Positions 25,932-33,310 of a stretch of 64,000 nt of DNA are shown in pieces. The position numbers were made by a program, and so were the translations under genes. The notes below the pieces were generated by a model. The model saw only the letters and a list, made by a program, of their open reading frames with translations, had not been told where the DNA came from and did not search any database. Each line of letters starts with the position of its first letter. The stretch's first letter is position 1. This DNA comes from Pseudomonadota bacterium. GTDB taxonomy: Bacteria > Pseudomonadota > Alphaproteobacteria > Sphingomonadales > Sphingomonadaceae. The DNA lies in NCBI GenBank assembly GCA_021849075.1, contig JAJZTH010000006.1, positions 53,122 to 117,121 of the forward strand, given 5' to 3'.

Positions 25932-27026
25932 TCAGATTGGCGACCAGGTGGCTTCGCCTTCGTCGCCTTCTTCTTCTTCCTCTTCCGCGCCCTGATCCAG
26001 CATCGGCAGCACGGCGTCCATCAGCGCGCCAACACCTTCACCGGTCGCGCCGGAGATGATGAACACATCCTCCACGCCCGCTTCCTCGCGCAGCTGATCG
26101 GCAATGTCTTCCATCAGTTCCGCGCCCAGCAGGTCGCCCTTGTTGAGCGCCACGATTTGCGGCTTGTCTTCCAGCCCACCGCCATAGGCGGCCAGTTCAT
26201 CGGTCACGATGCGGAAAGCGTCGACCGGATCGTCGCCCGTCGCATCGATCAGATGCAGCAGCACGCGGCAGCGTTCGATATGCCCCAAAAAGCGATCGCC
26301 AATGCCCGCGCCTTCGGCCGCGCCCGCGATCAGGCCGGGAATGTCGGCCAGCACGAATTCGCGGTCACGGTGCAGCACCACGCCCAGTTGCGGCTTGGTC
26401 GTGGTGAAGGCGTATGCGCCGACCTTCGCCTTGGTGTTCGTCACCTGATTGATCAGGGTCGACTTGCCGGCATTGGGCATGCCCACCAGCCCGACATCGG
26501 CCAGCAGCTTGAGGCGCAGCCACACCCACATTTCCTGACCCGGCCAACCCGTGCCATGCTGGCGCGGTGCACGGTTGGTGCTGGTCTTGTAGGACAGGTT
26601 GCCGCGTCCGCCGTCGCCGCCGCGCAGGAAAGTGACGCGCTGCCCCACTTCGGTAAAGTCGGCCAGGATTTCCTGATCCTCATAATCGGGATAACCGTCT
26701 TCGTCCTCCGTGCCCTCAATGGGCTGGGGATCGGACAAAATTTGCGTACCGACGGGCACCTTGACGACCAGGTCATTGCCGCCCGCGCCATAACGGTTCT
26801 TGCCCATACCGGGCTGGCCGCGCTGTGCCTTGAAATGCTGGGTGTATCGGAAATCGATCAACGTGTTGAGGCCGGCGACCGCCTCAAAAATGATGTCGCC
26901 GCCCTTGCCGCCATTGCCGCCGTCCGGGCCGCCATATTCGACATATTTTTCACGGCGAAAACTGACCGCACCGGGACCGCCCCAGCCGGATTTGATATAG
27001 ATTTTGGCTTGATCGAGAAAATGCAT
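25932..27026 (-). CDS. obgE: GTPase Obg (CgtA)
   Basis: 364 residues. Essential ribosome-associated GTPase of 50S assembly and the stringent response. The N-terminal Obg glycine-rich fold is clear (MHFLDQAKIYIKSGWGGPGAVSFRREK, then GGPDGGNGGKGGDI). G1 is VGMPNAGKSTLIN near residue 168, G3 is DIPGLIAGAAEGAG, G4 is NKGDL. The C-terminus ends in an acidic tail (EEEEEEGDEGE). The start at 27026 gives the family's MHFLDQAK N-terminus. Two tandem stem-loops (27041-27143) lie directly upstream. Confidence 0.96.
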   Translation of the reverse strand: MHFLDQAKIYIKSGWGGPGAVSFRREKYVEYGGPDGGNGGKGGDIIFEAVAGLNTLIDFRYTQHFKAQRGQPGMGKNRYGAGGNDLVVKVPVGTQILSDPQPIEGTEDEDGYPDYEDQEILADFTEVGQRVTFLRGGDGGRGNLSYKTSTNRAPRQHGTGWPGQEMWVWLRLKLLADVGLVGMPNAGKSTLINQVTNTKAKVGAYAFTTTKPQLGVVLHRDREFVLADIPGLIAGAAEGAGIGDRFLGHIERCRVLLHLIDATGDDPVDAFRIVTDELAAYGGGLEDKPQIVALNKGDLLGAELMEDIADQLREEAGVEDVFIISGATGEGVGALMDAVLPMLDQGAEEEEEEGDEGEATWSPI

Positions 27027-27040
27027 GGCGCGCCCATAGA

Positions 27041-27143
27041 GCATTCTGGAGGCGGCTGGAACAGTCGCCGGCCCGCAGAATGCGTAAAATCAAAAAATCA
27101 GCATTTTGGAGGCGGCTGGAGCAGTCGCCGGCTCGCGAAATGC
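27041..27143 (-). repeat. Tandem pair of 43-nt stem-loops with 60-bp period upstream of obgE
   Basis: Copies at 27041-27083 and 27101-27143 share the core GGAGGCGGCTGGARCAGTCG and differ at a few positions. Each is bounded by inverted ends: GCATTCTG/CAGAATGC for one and GCATTT/AAATGC for the other, so stem changes are compensated. On the obgE strand the first hairpin met is followed by TGATTTTTTGATTTT, giving a terminator-like shape; the second ends 14 nt before the obgE start. Confidence 0.8.
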
Positions 27144-27206
27144 AAATGTGGAACGATGCAGGGATCGTCCATTCTGCTCGCGCCCATAGCGTCTAATCGT
27201 GGAAAG

Positions 27207-27824
27207 TTAAACCTCGGCCTGCGCGGCGATCGTTGCGGCCTCCTGCATCAGGGCGAAAGTCAGGCTGCGTGTGGCGATTTCGCGCGCTTTTTCGCGCGGC
27301 AGGCCCAGCGCGCCGGCCATCGCTCCGCCCAGTTGCGAATCACCCAGCGCCAGCAGGACCAGCATCAACGTATTTTCCCGCATCAGTTCGGCCAGATTGG
27401 GGGTGAGGGCGCTTGCTGCCAGCTTGTCGACCAGCCGGTGGATCGCCTCCACCACCGGGTCCAGCGCATCCTCATTGCCCGACGCCAGCATCCAGCTGGC
27501 CAGCGCGCCCGCGCCTTCCCGGTCGAAGGCGTCGAACGTCATGTCCACGATGATCCGGGGAGCCAGTTCGCCGCGCCGCGCCGCGTCCACCGCCTCGCCA
27601 ATCTTGGCGGTGATCGTGTCGGCTAAGTGAGCGGCCAGCGCTTTCTGCAGTCCCGCCGCCGATCCGAAATGATGTAGCAGATTGGCGTGAGTCCGCCCGA
27701 CCCGTCCCGCCACGGCTTTCAGCGTCACCGCTTGCGGCCCTGCTTCGATCAACAGGTCGCGTGCCGCCTCCACGGCGACGAGGCGGCTTTCATCCGGGCT
27801 GAGGCGGGCGCGTTTTATTGACAT
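27207..27824 (-). CDS. TetR/AcrR family transcriptional regulator
   Basis: 205 residues. The N-terminal helix-turn-helix spans roughly 15-60: AVEAARDLLIEAGPQAVTLKAVAGRVGRTHANLLHHFGSAAGL, with the family's usual FGS/YFGS-like end. The C-terminal ligand domain is helical and not specific. It is divergent from the metal-dependent hydrolase gene, 53 nt away, with a 14-bp palindrome between them, so it probably represses that gene and itself. The ligand is unknown. Confidence 0.9.
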   Translation of the reverse strand: MSIKRARLSPDESRLVAVEAARDLLIEAGPQAVTLKAVAGRVGRTHANLLHHFGSAAGLQKALAAHLADTITAKIGEAVDAARRGELAPRIIVDMTFDAFDREGAGALASWMLASGNEDALDPVVEAIHRLVDKLAASALTPNLAELMRENTLMLVLLALGDSQLGGAMAGALGLPREKAREIATRSLTFALMQEAATIAAQAEV

Positions 27825-27843
27825 GAATGTCAGTTACTCTTAT

Positions 27844-27857
27844 TTACATCTATGTAA
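27844..27857. promoter_or_regulatory. Likely TetR operator palindrome
   Basis: TTACATCTATGTAA is a perfect inverted repeat (6+2+6) centred in the divergent promoter region between the TetR gene and the 27878 gene. A second dyad, GACATGAATGTC, at 27820-27831 overlaps the TetR start codon, its centre 25 bp away. Confidence 0.65.
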
Positions 27858-27877
27858 GTAATCAGTGGAGGCGTCTT

Positions 27878-28726
27878 ATGACCCCGGCCGATCTCACCAT
27901 CACGCCGCGCGATCGTCGTTTCAAACGGGACAGCGCAGCCGTCCGACATTGGCTGAATGGCGATCCGATCGCCACGGCTTTCTTCAATGCGCTGTCGATC
28001 ACCTTTCCGCGCGGCGAAGCCTATTTCATCGACAGTGTACGGGCCTTTCGCGATGGTGCGCCTGACAAGCTGGCAGGAGAAATCGCCGCCTTCATCAAGC
28101 AGGAAGTCGTGCACAGCCGCGAACATCTCGCCTTCAACCGGCAGGTTACGGGCCATGGCTATGATGTCTCGCGCCTCGACGCCGATGTGACGATGGTGTT
28201 GGACTTGGCAAAGCAGCGCCCGCCGATCGCCAGCCTGGCAGCGACCATGGCGCTGGAGCATTTTACGGCGATCCTCGCGCATGAATTGTTGAGCGATCCA
28301 AGTCATCTGGAGGGAGCCGACCCGGACATCGCGGCACTCTGGCGCTGGCATGCTATCGAGGAAATCGAGCATAGGGGCGTGGCCCACGATACATGGGTGC
28401 ACGCCACCAGAGACTGGAGTCGTTCGCGGCGCTGGTGGGTCAAGAGTGCGATGATGCTGGTCGTTACGCGACATTTTCTGCACCATCGCGCGCGCGGCAT
28501 GATTGACCTGTTGCGGCAGGACGGCATCGGTGGCGTGCGGGCATGGGGTGGCTTGCTTCGCTATGCGCTGGTGCGGCCGGGCATCGTACGCCGGGTGGCG
28601 CGGCCCTGGCTCGGCTATTTCCTGCCGGGCTTCCATCCCTGGCAGGTGGATGACCGTTCCCTGATCGCGCTGGCCGATACGCCCTATGCTGATGCCCGAA
28701 TGGCAGCTGATCTGGCGCCTGCTTGA
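27878..28726 (+). CDS. Metal-dependent hydrolase family protein (PF10118-like)
   Basis: 282 residues. It resembles the YP_metal-dependent hydrolase family (PF10118), helical proteins with a ferritin-like arrangement of metal ligands: FIKQEVVHSREHLAFN, ALEHFTAILAHELL and WHAIEEIEHRGVAHD supply Glu and His pairs. Family members sit near lipid or hydrocarbon genes and TetR regulators; the true reaction is unknown. The ATG at 27878 has a strong GTGGAGG site 7 nt upstream. It is divergent from its probable TetR repressor. Confidence 0.8.
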   Translation: MTPADLTITPRDRRFKRDSAAVRHWLNGDPIATAFFNALSITFPRGEAYFIDSVRAFRDGAPDKLAGEIAAFIKQEVVHSREHLAFNRQVTGHGYDVSRLDADVTMVLDLAKQRPPIASLAATMALEHFTAILAHELLSDPSHLEGADPDIAALWRWHAIEEIEHRGVAHDTWVHATRDWSRSRRWWVKSAMMLVVTRHFLHHRARGMIDLLRQDGIGGVRAWGGLLRYALVRPGIVRRVARPWLGYFLPGFHPWQVDDRSLIALADTPYADARMAADLAPA

Positions 28727-28757
28727 CCACCGGCTTGGCGTGGCGTCATATCCGCTT

Positions 28758-29291
28758 ATGTCTCAAGCGCCTATCATCGAAACCGTCCGCCTGATCCTTC
28801 GTCCACATCGGGTGGAAGATTATGTCGCCTGCAAGACATTATGGGCCGACGCTGATGTCGTCCGTCATATCGGCGGCATGCCGCAGGATGCGCAGGCTGT
28901 GTGGTTCCGCTTGCTGCGCTATGCTGGCATGTGGTCGATGCTCGGCTATGGCATGTGGGTGATCGAGGAACGCGACAGCGGCGTCTTTCTAGGGGAGGCG
29001 GGCCTGCTCAGCGCCGAACGCGGCATTGCCCAACTGGAAGGCGTGCCGGAGGCCGGATGGGTGCTCGGCCCGGCGGCTTGGGGCAGGGGGATTGCCACCG
29101 AAGCGATGCAGGCGATTTTGCAATGGGCCGATGGGTATCTTGATGCGCCATCCACTCGCTGCCTGATCGATGTGGGCAATGGCGCATCGGTCAAGGTCGC
29201 GCAGAAACTCGGTTTCCGTGCATTGGCCGACATCATCTATGGCGTGAAGCCTGCGCAGATATTTGATCGCCCGAAACATCCTCCCCGGTGA
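28758..29291 (+). CDS. GNAT family N-acetyltransferase
   Basis: 177 residues, RimJ/RimL-like GNAT fold. TVRLILRPHRVEDYVACKTL at the N-terminus, VFLGEAGLLSAERGI, the acetyl-CoA loop GWVLGPAAWGRGIATEAMQAIL, and NGASVKVAQKLGFRALAD near the end are typical. The substrate is unknown. The start at 28758 sits 31 nt after the previous stop. The final codons (KHPPR, stop) are encoded within a hairpin at 29277-29302 that can serve as terminator. It is convergent with a second GNAT gene. Confidence 0.85.
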   Translation: MSQAPIIETVRLILRPHRVEDYVACKTLWADADVVRHIGGMPQDAQAVWFRLLRYAGMWSMLGYGMWVIEERDSGVFLGEAGLLSAERGIAQLEGVPEAGWVLGPAAWGRGIATEAMQAILQWADGYLDAPSTRCLIDVGNGASVKVAQKLGFRALADIIYGVKPAQIFDRPKHPPR

Positions 29292-29302
29292 AGGGGAGGA
29301 TG
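29277..29302. terminator. Hairpin at the end of the first GNAT gene
   Basis: CATCCTCCCC (29277-29286) and GGGGAGGATG (29293-29302) pair perfectly around a 6-nt loop. It includes the stop codon of the upstream gene and lies between convergent genes. No strong T-run follows, so termination efficiency is uncertain. Confidence 0.55.
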
Positions 29303-29310
29303 TAGCTACC

Positions 29311-29889
29311 TTATGCCGCGACCGGCAGGGCGTCCCGATACAGGTCCATCGCCGGGTCGGCGCTCATTCGGCCAACTTCGCCTTCCTCGAACAGCAGGCA
29401 GTCGACCAAGGCGCCGCGGCCCAGGCTGTAGCGTGGTTCGGTTCGTCCGGTGAAATGGAAGCCCAGCTTGCGCAGAACATTCCCCGATGCCGGATTGTCG
29501 ACGAAATGGCAGGCGCGGATATCGGTGACGCCGTTGGCCCGCGCCATGCTCAACACCGCGCGCGCGGCTTCCGTTGCAAAGCCCAGTCCCCAATAGGGGC
29601 GGGCGATCCAGTAACCCAGTTCGGGCGCTCCCGCCTCATCCAGATGAATGCCGCAGCCGCCGATCAGGCGCGGCGCGCCATGTGTGCGGGTGAAGGCCAG
29701 CAGGCGGGGCAAGTGGGGATGATGAGGCAGTGCCAGAAATGCTTCGGCATCGTCCCGGCCATAAGGGCTGGGAACGCGGCTCAAATTGCGGGCGACTGCG
29801 GGGTCGTCAATAGCCATGGCCAGAGCCTGGGCGTCTTCCATCCAGCCGGGACGCAGCAGCAGGCGGGGGGTGCGGGCGAACATTCTCAT
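29311..29889 (-). CDS. GNAT family N-acetyltransferase
   Basis: 192 residues, RimJ/RimL-like. TPRLLLRPGWMEDAQALAMAI at the N-terminus, LIGGCGIHLDEAGAPELGYWIARPYWGLGFATEAARAVL (acetyl-CoA loop) and NPASGNVLRKLGFHFTGRTE are diagnostic. The target is unknown. A pair of GNAT genes between rpmA-rplU and obgE is common in sphingomonads, and here they are convergent. Confidence 0.85.
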   Translation of the reverse strand: MRMFARTPRLLLRPGWMEDAQALAMAIDDPAVARNLSRVPSPYGRDDAEAFLALPHHPHLPRLLAFTRTHGAPRLIGGCGIHLDEAGAPELGYWIARPYWGLGFATEAARAVLSMARANGVTDIRACHFVDNPASGNVLRKLGFHFTGRTEPRYSLGRGALVDCLLFEEGEVGRMSADPAMDLYRDALPVAA

Positions 29890-30033
29890 CTCCTCTTCGG
29901 GCGCGCCGTTAGCCGCCTTTCATGACGGCTTCGCGACGGTGATCTCTGGCTGGATGCCCCGCCCGCACGACGCGCGAGAAGGCATGGAGTTCCAGAGGCT
30001 TGAGGGATTTTTGCGAGGGTGTATCGCCCAATG

Positions 30034-30070
30034 AAAAAGGGGCGCCCTTCGCGTGGAAGGAGCGCCCCTT
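30034..30070 (-). terminator. Rho-independent terminator of rplU-rpmA
   Basis: AAGGGGCGCCCTTC (30037-30050) pairs with GGAAGGAGCGCCCCTT (30055-30070) apart from one bulged base; on the minus strand the stem is followed by a run of five T (complement of 30034-30038). It lies about 85 nt past the rpmA stop. Confidence 0.85.
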
Positions 30071-30154
30071 GTTCCCTCGGACCGGGTTCAGGCCAACGGC
30101 CTTCCACCCATGAGGATCGCCCCTTTTGCAGGACGACCCGTCATCAGTCGTCCG

Positions 30155-30424
30155 TTATTCTGCGGCTGCGGCCAGCGCGTCTACCGACACATATTTGCGG
30201 CCGAGCTTGCCGGTGTGGAATACCACCTTGCCTTCGCCGAGCGCGAAGAGGGTGTGATCCTTGCCCATGCCGACGTTGCGGCCGGGATATACGCGGGTGC
30301 CGCGCTGACGGATGATGATGTTGCCGCCGATCACGTCCTGACCGCCGAACTTCTTCACGCCAAGGCGCTTCGACTCAGAATCGCGACCGTTGCGCGACGA
30401 ACCGCCAGCTTTTTTATGTGCCAT
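30155..30424 (-). CDS. rpmA: 50S ribosomal protein L27
   Basis: 89 residues. [20 protein letters not shown] and [23 protein letters not shown] are universal L27 sequences; the protein reaches the peptidyl transferase centre of the 50S subunit. It follows rplU after 27 nt, the conserved rplU-rpmA pair. No N-terminal cleavage extension is present, as expected in proteobacteria. Confidence 0.98.
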   Translation of the reverse strand: MAHKKAGGSSRNGRDSESKRLGVKKFGGQDVIGGNIIIRQRGTRVYPGRNVGMGKDHTLFALGEGKVVFHTGKLGRKYVSVDALAAAAE

Positions 30425-30451
30425 GACCTAAACTCCTTAACTTAGCTGCGC

Positions 30452-30748
30452 TCAGGCGATCGACACGATCTTGAGGATCGTGTGATTCTGGCGGTGACCG
30501 TTCTTGCGGCGATAATTGTGGCGGCGGCGCTTCTTGAAGACGATGACCTTCTCGCCCTTCGCCTGCGCGATGATTTCGGCTGCGACGGTCAGCTTGGAAG
30601 CATCCTTCAGCTCGCTACCTTCACCGGCCAGCAGGACGTCGCCCAGCTCAACCTTGTCGCCGGCTTCGCCAGCCAGCTTTTCAACGACGATCTTGTCTCC
30701 GGCGGCGACGCGATACTGCTTGCCGCCCGTGCGCACGATAGCGAACAT
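30452..30748 (-). CDS. rplU: 50S ribosomal protein L21
   Basis: 98 residues. [20 protein letters not shown] at the N-terminus and [20 protein letters not shown] near the C-terminus are diagnostic L21 segments. The start at 30748 matches the family; the frame opens 21 nt earlier. First gene of the rplU-rpmA operon. Confidence 0.98.
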   Translation of the reverse strand: MFAIVRTGGKQYRVAAGDKIVVEKLAGEAGDKVELGDVLLAGEGSELKDASKLTVAAEIIAQAKGEKVIVFKKRRRHNYRRKNGHRQNHTILKIVSIA

Positions 30749-30829
30749 GGCTCTTCTCTTCTCGTTCAAATCTGCTTTACGCAGCTCACCAAAGACATGA
30801 AGTCCTGCCGACCCGCGCGGGAATGTGGC

Positions 30830-30858
30830 CCGTTAGTAGAATGACTCGATTCTGTCAA
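30830..30858 (-). promoter_or_regulatory. Candidate sigma-70-type promoter for rplU-rpmA
   Basis: On the minus strand a consensus -35 TTGACA (30853-30858) is followed after 17 nt by TAACGG, a weak -10 (30830-30835). It lies about 80 nt upstream of the rplU start. The -35 is perfect; the -10 assignment is uncertain. Confidence 0.4.
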
Positions 30859-30926
30859 CCGATCCGGGCCGGTTTCGGCGCTGGTTTTCACCTCCTTCTT
30901 TCCCTATCTAAAGAGGAAGCAGGCAA

Positions 30927-31334
30927 ATGGACGGTGCAATGCGATATATAGCGTCGGAAAAGCGGAAAGGAAGGCGCGCGACGCATCGTGTCGGCCTGAT
31001 CGCCGCTTTCTGGACCCTTATCGCCGTCACGCTTCTGTCCGCGCTGGCGCCGCTTGGCCTCCCGCTCAGCCGGGCCACTGGTTCTGCCTTCAATCCTGCC
31101 ACGATTGATGTCGTGCTGAAGGGGCGGGCACCGGCCGCCGTGCAGACGGTTCAGCCCGTGCGCCCCGATGGGGACGGCCTGCCGCCGGTGGCGCTGTGGT
31201 GCCTGTTTGCCGCGCTGCTGGTCGCTGTCTGGCGGCGACTTCCCGACAGTCTGTCTTTGACCGATGCGCCACGCTTCACGCGACTGCATCTCTTGCGCGC
31301 CCATCGCGCCAGGGCACCGCCCGCCGCCTTCTGA
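30927..31334 (+). CDS. Small bitopic membrane protein of unknown function
   Basis: 135 residues, not recognised. Two hydrophobic segments are visible: VGLIAAFWTLIAVTLLSALAPLG (about 23-45) and PPVALWCLFAALLVAVW (about 87-103), separated by a Pro/Val-rich periplasmic loop. Both ends are strongly basic. A weak AGAGGA lies upstream of the ATG at 30927; MRYIASEK at 30939 is an alternative start. It is divergent from rplU. Coding status is probable but not certain. Confidence 0.5.
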   Translation: MDGAMRYIASEKRKGRRATHRVGLIAAFWTLIAVTLLSALAPLGLPLSRATGSAFNPATIDVVLKGRAPAAVQTVQPVRPDGDGLPPVALWCLFAALLVAVWRRLPDSLSLTDAPRFTRLHLLRAHRARAPPAAF

Positions 31335-31389
31335 CGAATCGGACCCGCCCGTCCCGCACGGGCCGTCGTCGGAAGGAGGAATCTGTCCC

Positions 31390-31518
31390 ATGCCTCGTAA
31401 AAGCCAGCGACGCAGCCGTCGTCGCCGTCAGCCCTGGTGGTTCATGCCCGTCGTCATGACGGGTCTGGGCGCAGCGGCTGTCGCTCTGTCGGCCGCCATG
31501 TTGACGATCATCGAATGA
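31390..31518 (+). CDS. Small basic single-pass membrane protein
   Basis: 42 residues: an Arg/Lys-rich head (MPRKSQRRSRRRRQPWW) then one hydrophobic segment (FMPVVMTGLGAAAVALSAAM). AAGGAGG at 31372-31378 lies about 11 nt before the ATG, a convincing ribosome-binding site. It follows the 30927 gene by 55 nt and precedes the antiporter. Not recognised. Confidence 0.5.
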   Translation: MPRKSQRRSRRRRQPWWFMPVVMTGLGAAAVALSAAMLTIIE

Positions 31519-31631
31519 CCGGAGCGCATATGGCCGCGCCTGAAACGAACGGCATGGCTGGCTCGTCGCAAAACTGCTAATTTCCGCCGGATGCTTCTTT
31601 CAGCGTCCGGCGACCGGATTGAAAGGCATAT

Positions 31632-33260
31632 ATGCCCCACCATACGCCCCTGATCGGCACCATTGTCGCAGGTCTTGTCGTCGCCTTCATCATGGGCGCC
31701 ATCGCCCATCGTCTCAAACTCTCGCCGCTGGTCGGCTATCTGATTGCCGGCATCATGGTCGGTCCCTTCACCCCCGGCTTCGTCGCCGATGCGGGGCTGG
31801 CCAACGAACTGGCCGAAATCGGCGTCATATTGCTGATGTTCGGGGTCGGCCTGCATTTCTCCCTGAAAGACCTGCTCTCGGTCAAGAATATCGCCGTGCC
31901 CGGCGCACTCGTCCAGATCGCCGTCGCGACGCTGATGGGGATGGGATTGGCGCATGTGATGGGCTGGGGCCTGATGGGCGGCATCGTCTTTGGCCTTGCC
32001 CTGTCGGTTGCCAGCACGGTGGTGCTGCTGCGGGCGCTTCAGGGCGCGGATCTGGTCGAAACCCGGCGTGGGCGAATCGCGGTCGGTTGGCTGATTGTCG
32101 AAGACCTGGTGATGGTCCTCGCGCTCGTCCTGCTCCCTGCACTCGCCAGCGTTATGAACAACGCGAATGGAGCGGGAGCGGGTGCGCTGCTGGGACCGTT
32201 GCTGGGCACGCTGCTTAAGGTGGTGGGCTTCGTCGCGGTCATGCTGATCGTGGGGCGCCGCGTCATCCCCTGGGCGCTGCATTGGGTCGTCCATACCGGA
32301 TCGCGCGAACTGTTTCGCCTGGCCGTCCTTGCCATCGCGCTGGGCGTGGCTTTCGGTGCAGCGCTGGCTTTCGACGTTTCCTTTGCGCTGGGAGCTTTCT
32401 TCGCCGGCATGATTCTGGGCGAAACGCCGCTCAGCCGCCGGGCCACGGAAGAAACGCTGCCGCTGCGCGACGCCTTTGCGGTGCTCTTCTTCGTGTCGGT
32501 GGGGATGCTCTTCAACCCGTCTATCGTTGTGGAACAGCCGTTGCCCCTGCTCGCCACCATCCTGATCATCGTCATTGGCAAGTCGATTGCCGCCTGGGGC
32601 ATCGTGCGCGCCTTCGGGCATCCCAATGTCACTGCGCTCACTATCGCCGCCAGCCTTGCGCAGATCGGCGAATTTTCCTTCATCCTCGCCTCGTTGGGAA
32701 CGGGGCTGGGGGTATTGCCGGAGGATGCGCGCGACCTGATTCTCGCCGGGGCGATGGCTTCGATCTTCCTCAATCCCATCCTTTTCTCGATGATCGTACG
32801 CAAACATGAGCGTGCGGATGACCAGGGCGAAGTGCAGCCGCCGGAACGGCCGCGTCTGGGGCATGTCATTCTGGTCGGCTATGGCCGGGTCGGCAAGTTG
32901 ATCGCTGCTCGTCTGGCTGAGCGCAATGTCCATTTCGTGATTGTGGAGGGCGATGCGGAGAAAGTCGAGGAGGCGCAGGAGGCCGGCTTGTCGGTGGTGA
33001 AAGGCAATGCACTGGAGGACAAGCATCTGCTTGCCGCCGGCATCTGCGAGGCGCGCCACCTGCTGATAGCCGTGCCAGAGGGGTTCGAAGGCGGCGCCAT
33101 TCACGAACATGCCCGGCACCTGAATGACAAGTTGCAAGTGATCGCCCGCGCCCATAGCGATGCGGAGGTCGCGCATCTGGAAGGGCTGGGCGTGCCCCAT
33201 ATCGTCATGGGCGAACGGGAATTGGCGGGCCGTATGCTGACGCTCTGTGGCGTGAGCTGA
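31632..33260 (+). CDS. ybaL: YbaL/KefB-type monovalent cation:proton antiporter
   Basis: 542 residues, CPA2 family. About 12 hydrophobic helices in the first 390 residues with HHTPLIGTIVAGLVVAFIMG, LVGYLIAGIMVGPFTPGF and LLMFGVGLHFSLKDL as family marks. A TrkA-N Rossmann domain follows from about 410 (HVILVGYGRVGKLIAARLAE) and binds NAD(H) or nucleotides to gate transport. It most resembles E. coli YbaL (RosB). Substrate is inferred as K+ or Na+ exchange for H+. A palindromic terminator lies just after the stop. Confidence 0.88.
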   Translation: MPHHTPLIGTIVAGLVVAFIMGAIAHRLKLSPLVGYLIAGIMVGPFTPGFVADAGLANELAEIGVILLMFGVGLHFSLKDLLSVKNIAVPGALVQIAVATLMGMGLAHVMGWGLMGGIVFGLALSVASTVVLLRALQGADLVETRRGRIAVGWLIVEDLVMVLALVLLPALASVMNNANGAGAGALLGPLLGTLLKVVGFVAVMLIVGRRVIPWALHWVVHTGSRELFRLAVLAIALGVAFGAALAFDVSFALGAFFAGMILGETPLSRRATEETLPLRDAFAVLFFVSVGMLFNPSIVVEQPLPLLATILIIVIGKSIAAWGIVRAFGHPNVTALTIAASLAQIGEFSFILASLGTGLGVLPEDARDLILAGAMASIFLNPILFSMIVRKHERADDQGEVQPPERPRLGHVILVGYGRVGKLIAARLAERNVHFVIVEGDAEKVEEAQEAGLSVVKGNALEDKHLLAAGICEARHLLIAVPEGFEGGAIHEHARHLNDKLQVIARAHSDAEVAHLEGLGVPHIVMGERELAGRMLTLCGVS

Positions 33261-33266
33261 TATAAA

Positions 33267-33298
33267 AATGGCGGGTGAAGCATGCTTCACCCGCCATT
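33267..33298. terminator. Bidirectional terminator between antiporter and DEAD-box genes
   Basis: AATGGCGGGTGAAG (33267-33280), a CATG turn and the exact complement CTTCACCCGCCATT (33285-33298) make a perfect stem between convergent genes. The minus strand side is followed by TTTTT, so it serves best for the DEAD-box gene. Confidence 0.85.
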
Positions 33299-33310
33299 AT
33301 CATTCGATCC

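Noticed and set aside
31428-33290. 620-codon frame antisense to the antiporter
   Set aside because: Gln/His/Arg-rich shadow of a clear transporter gene.
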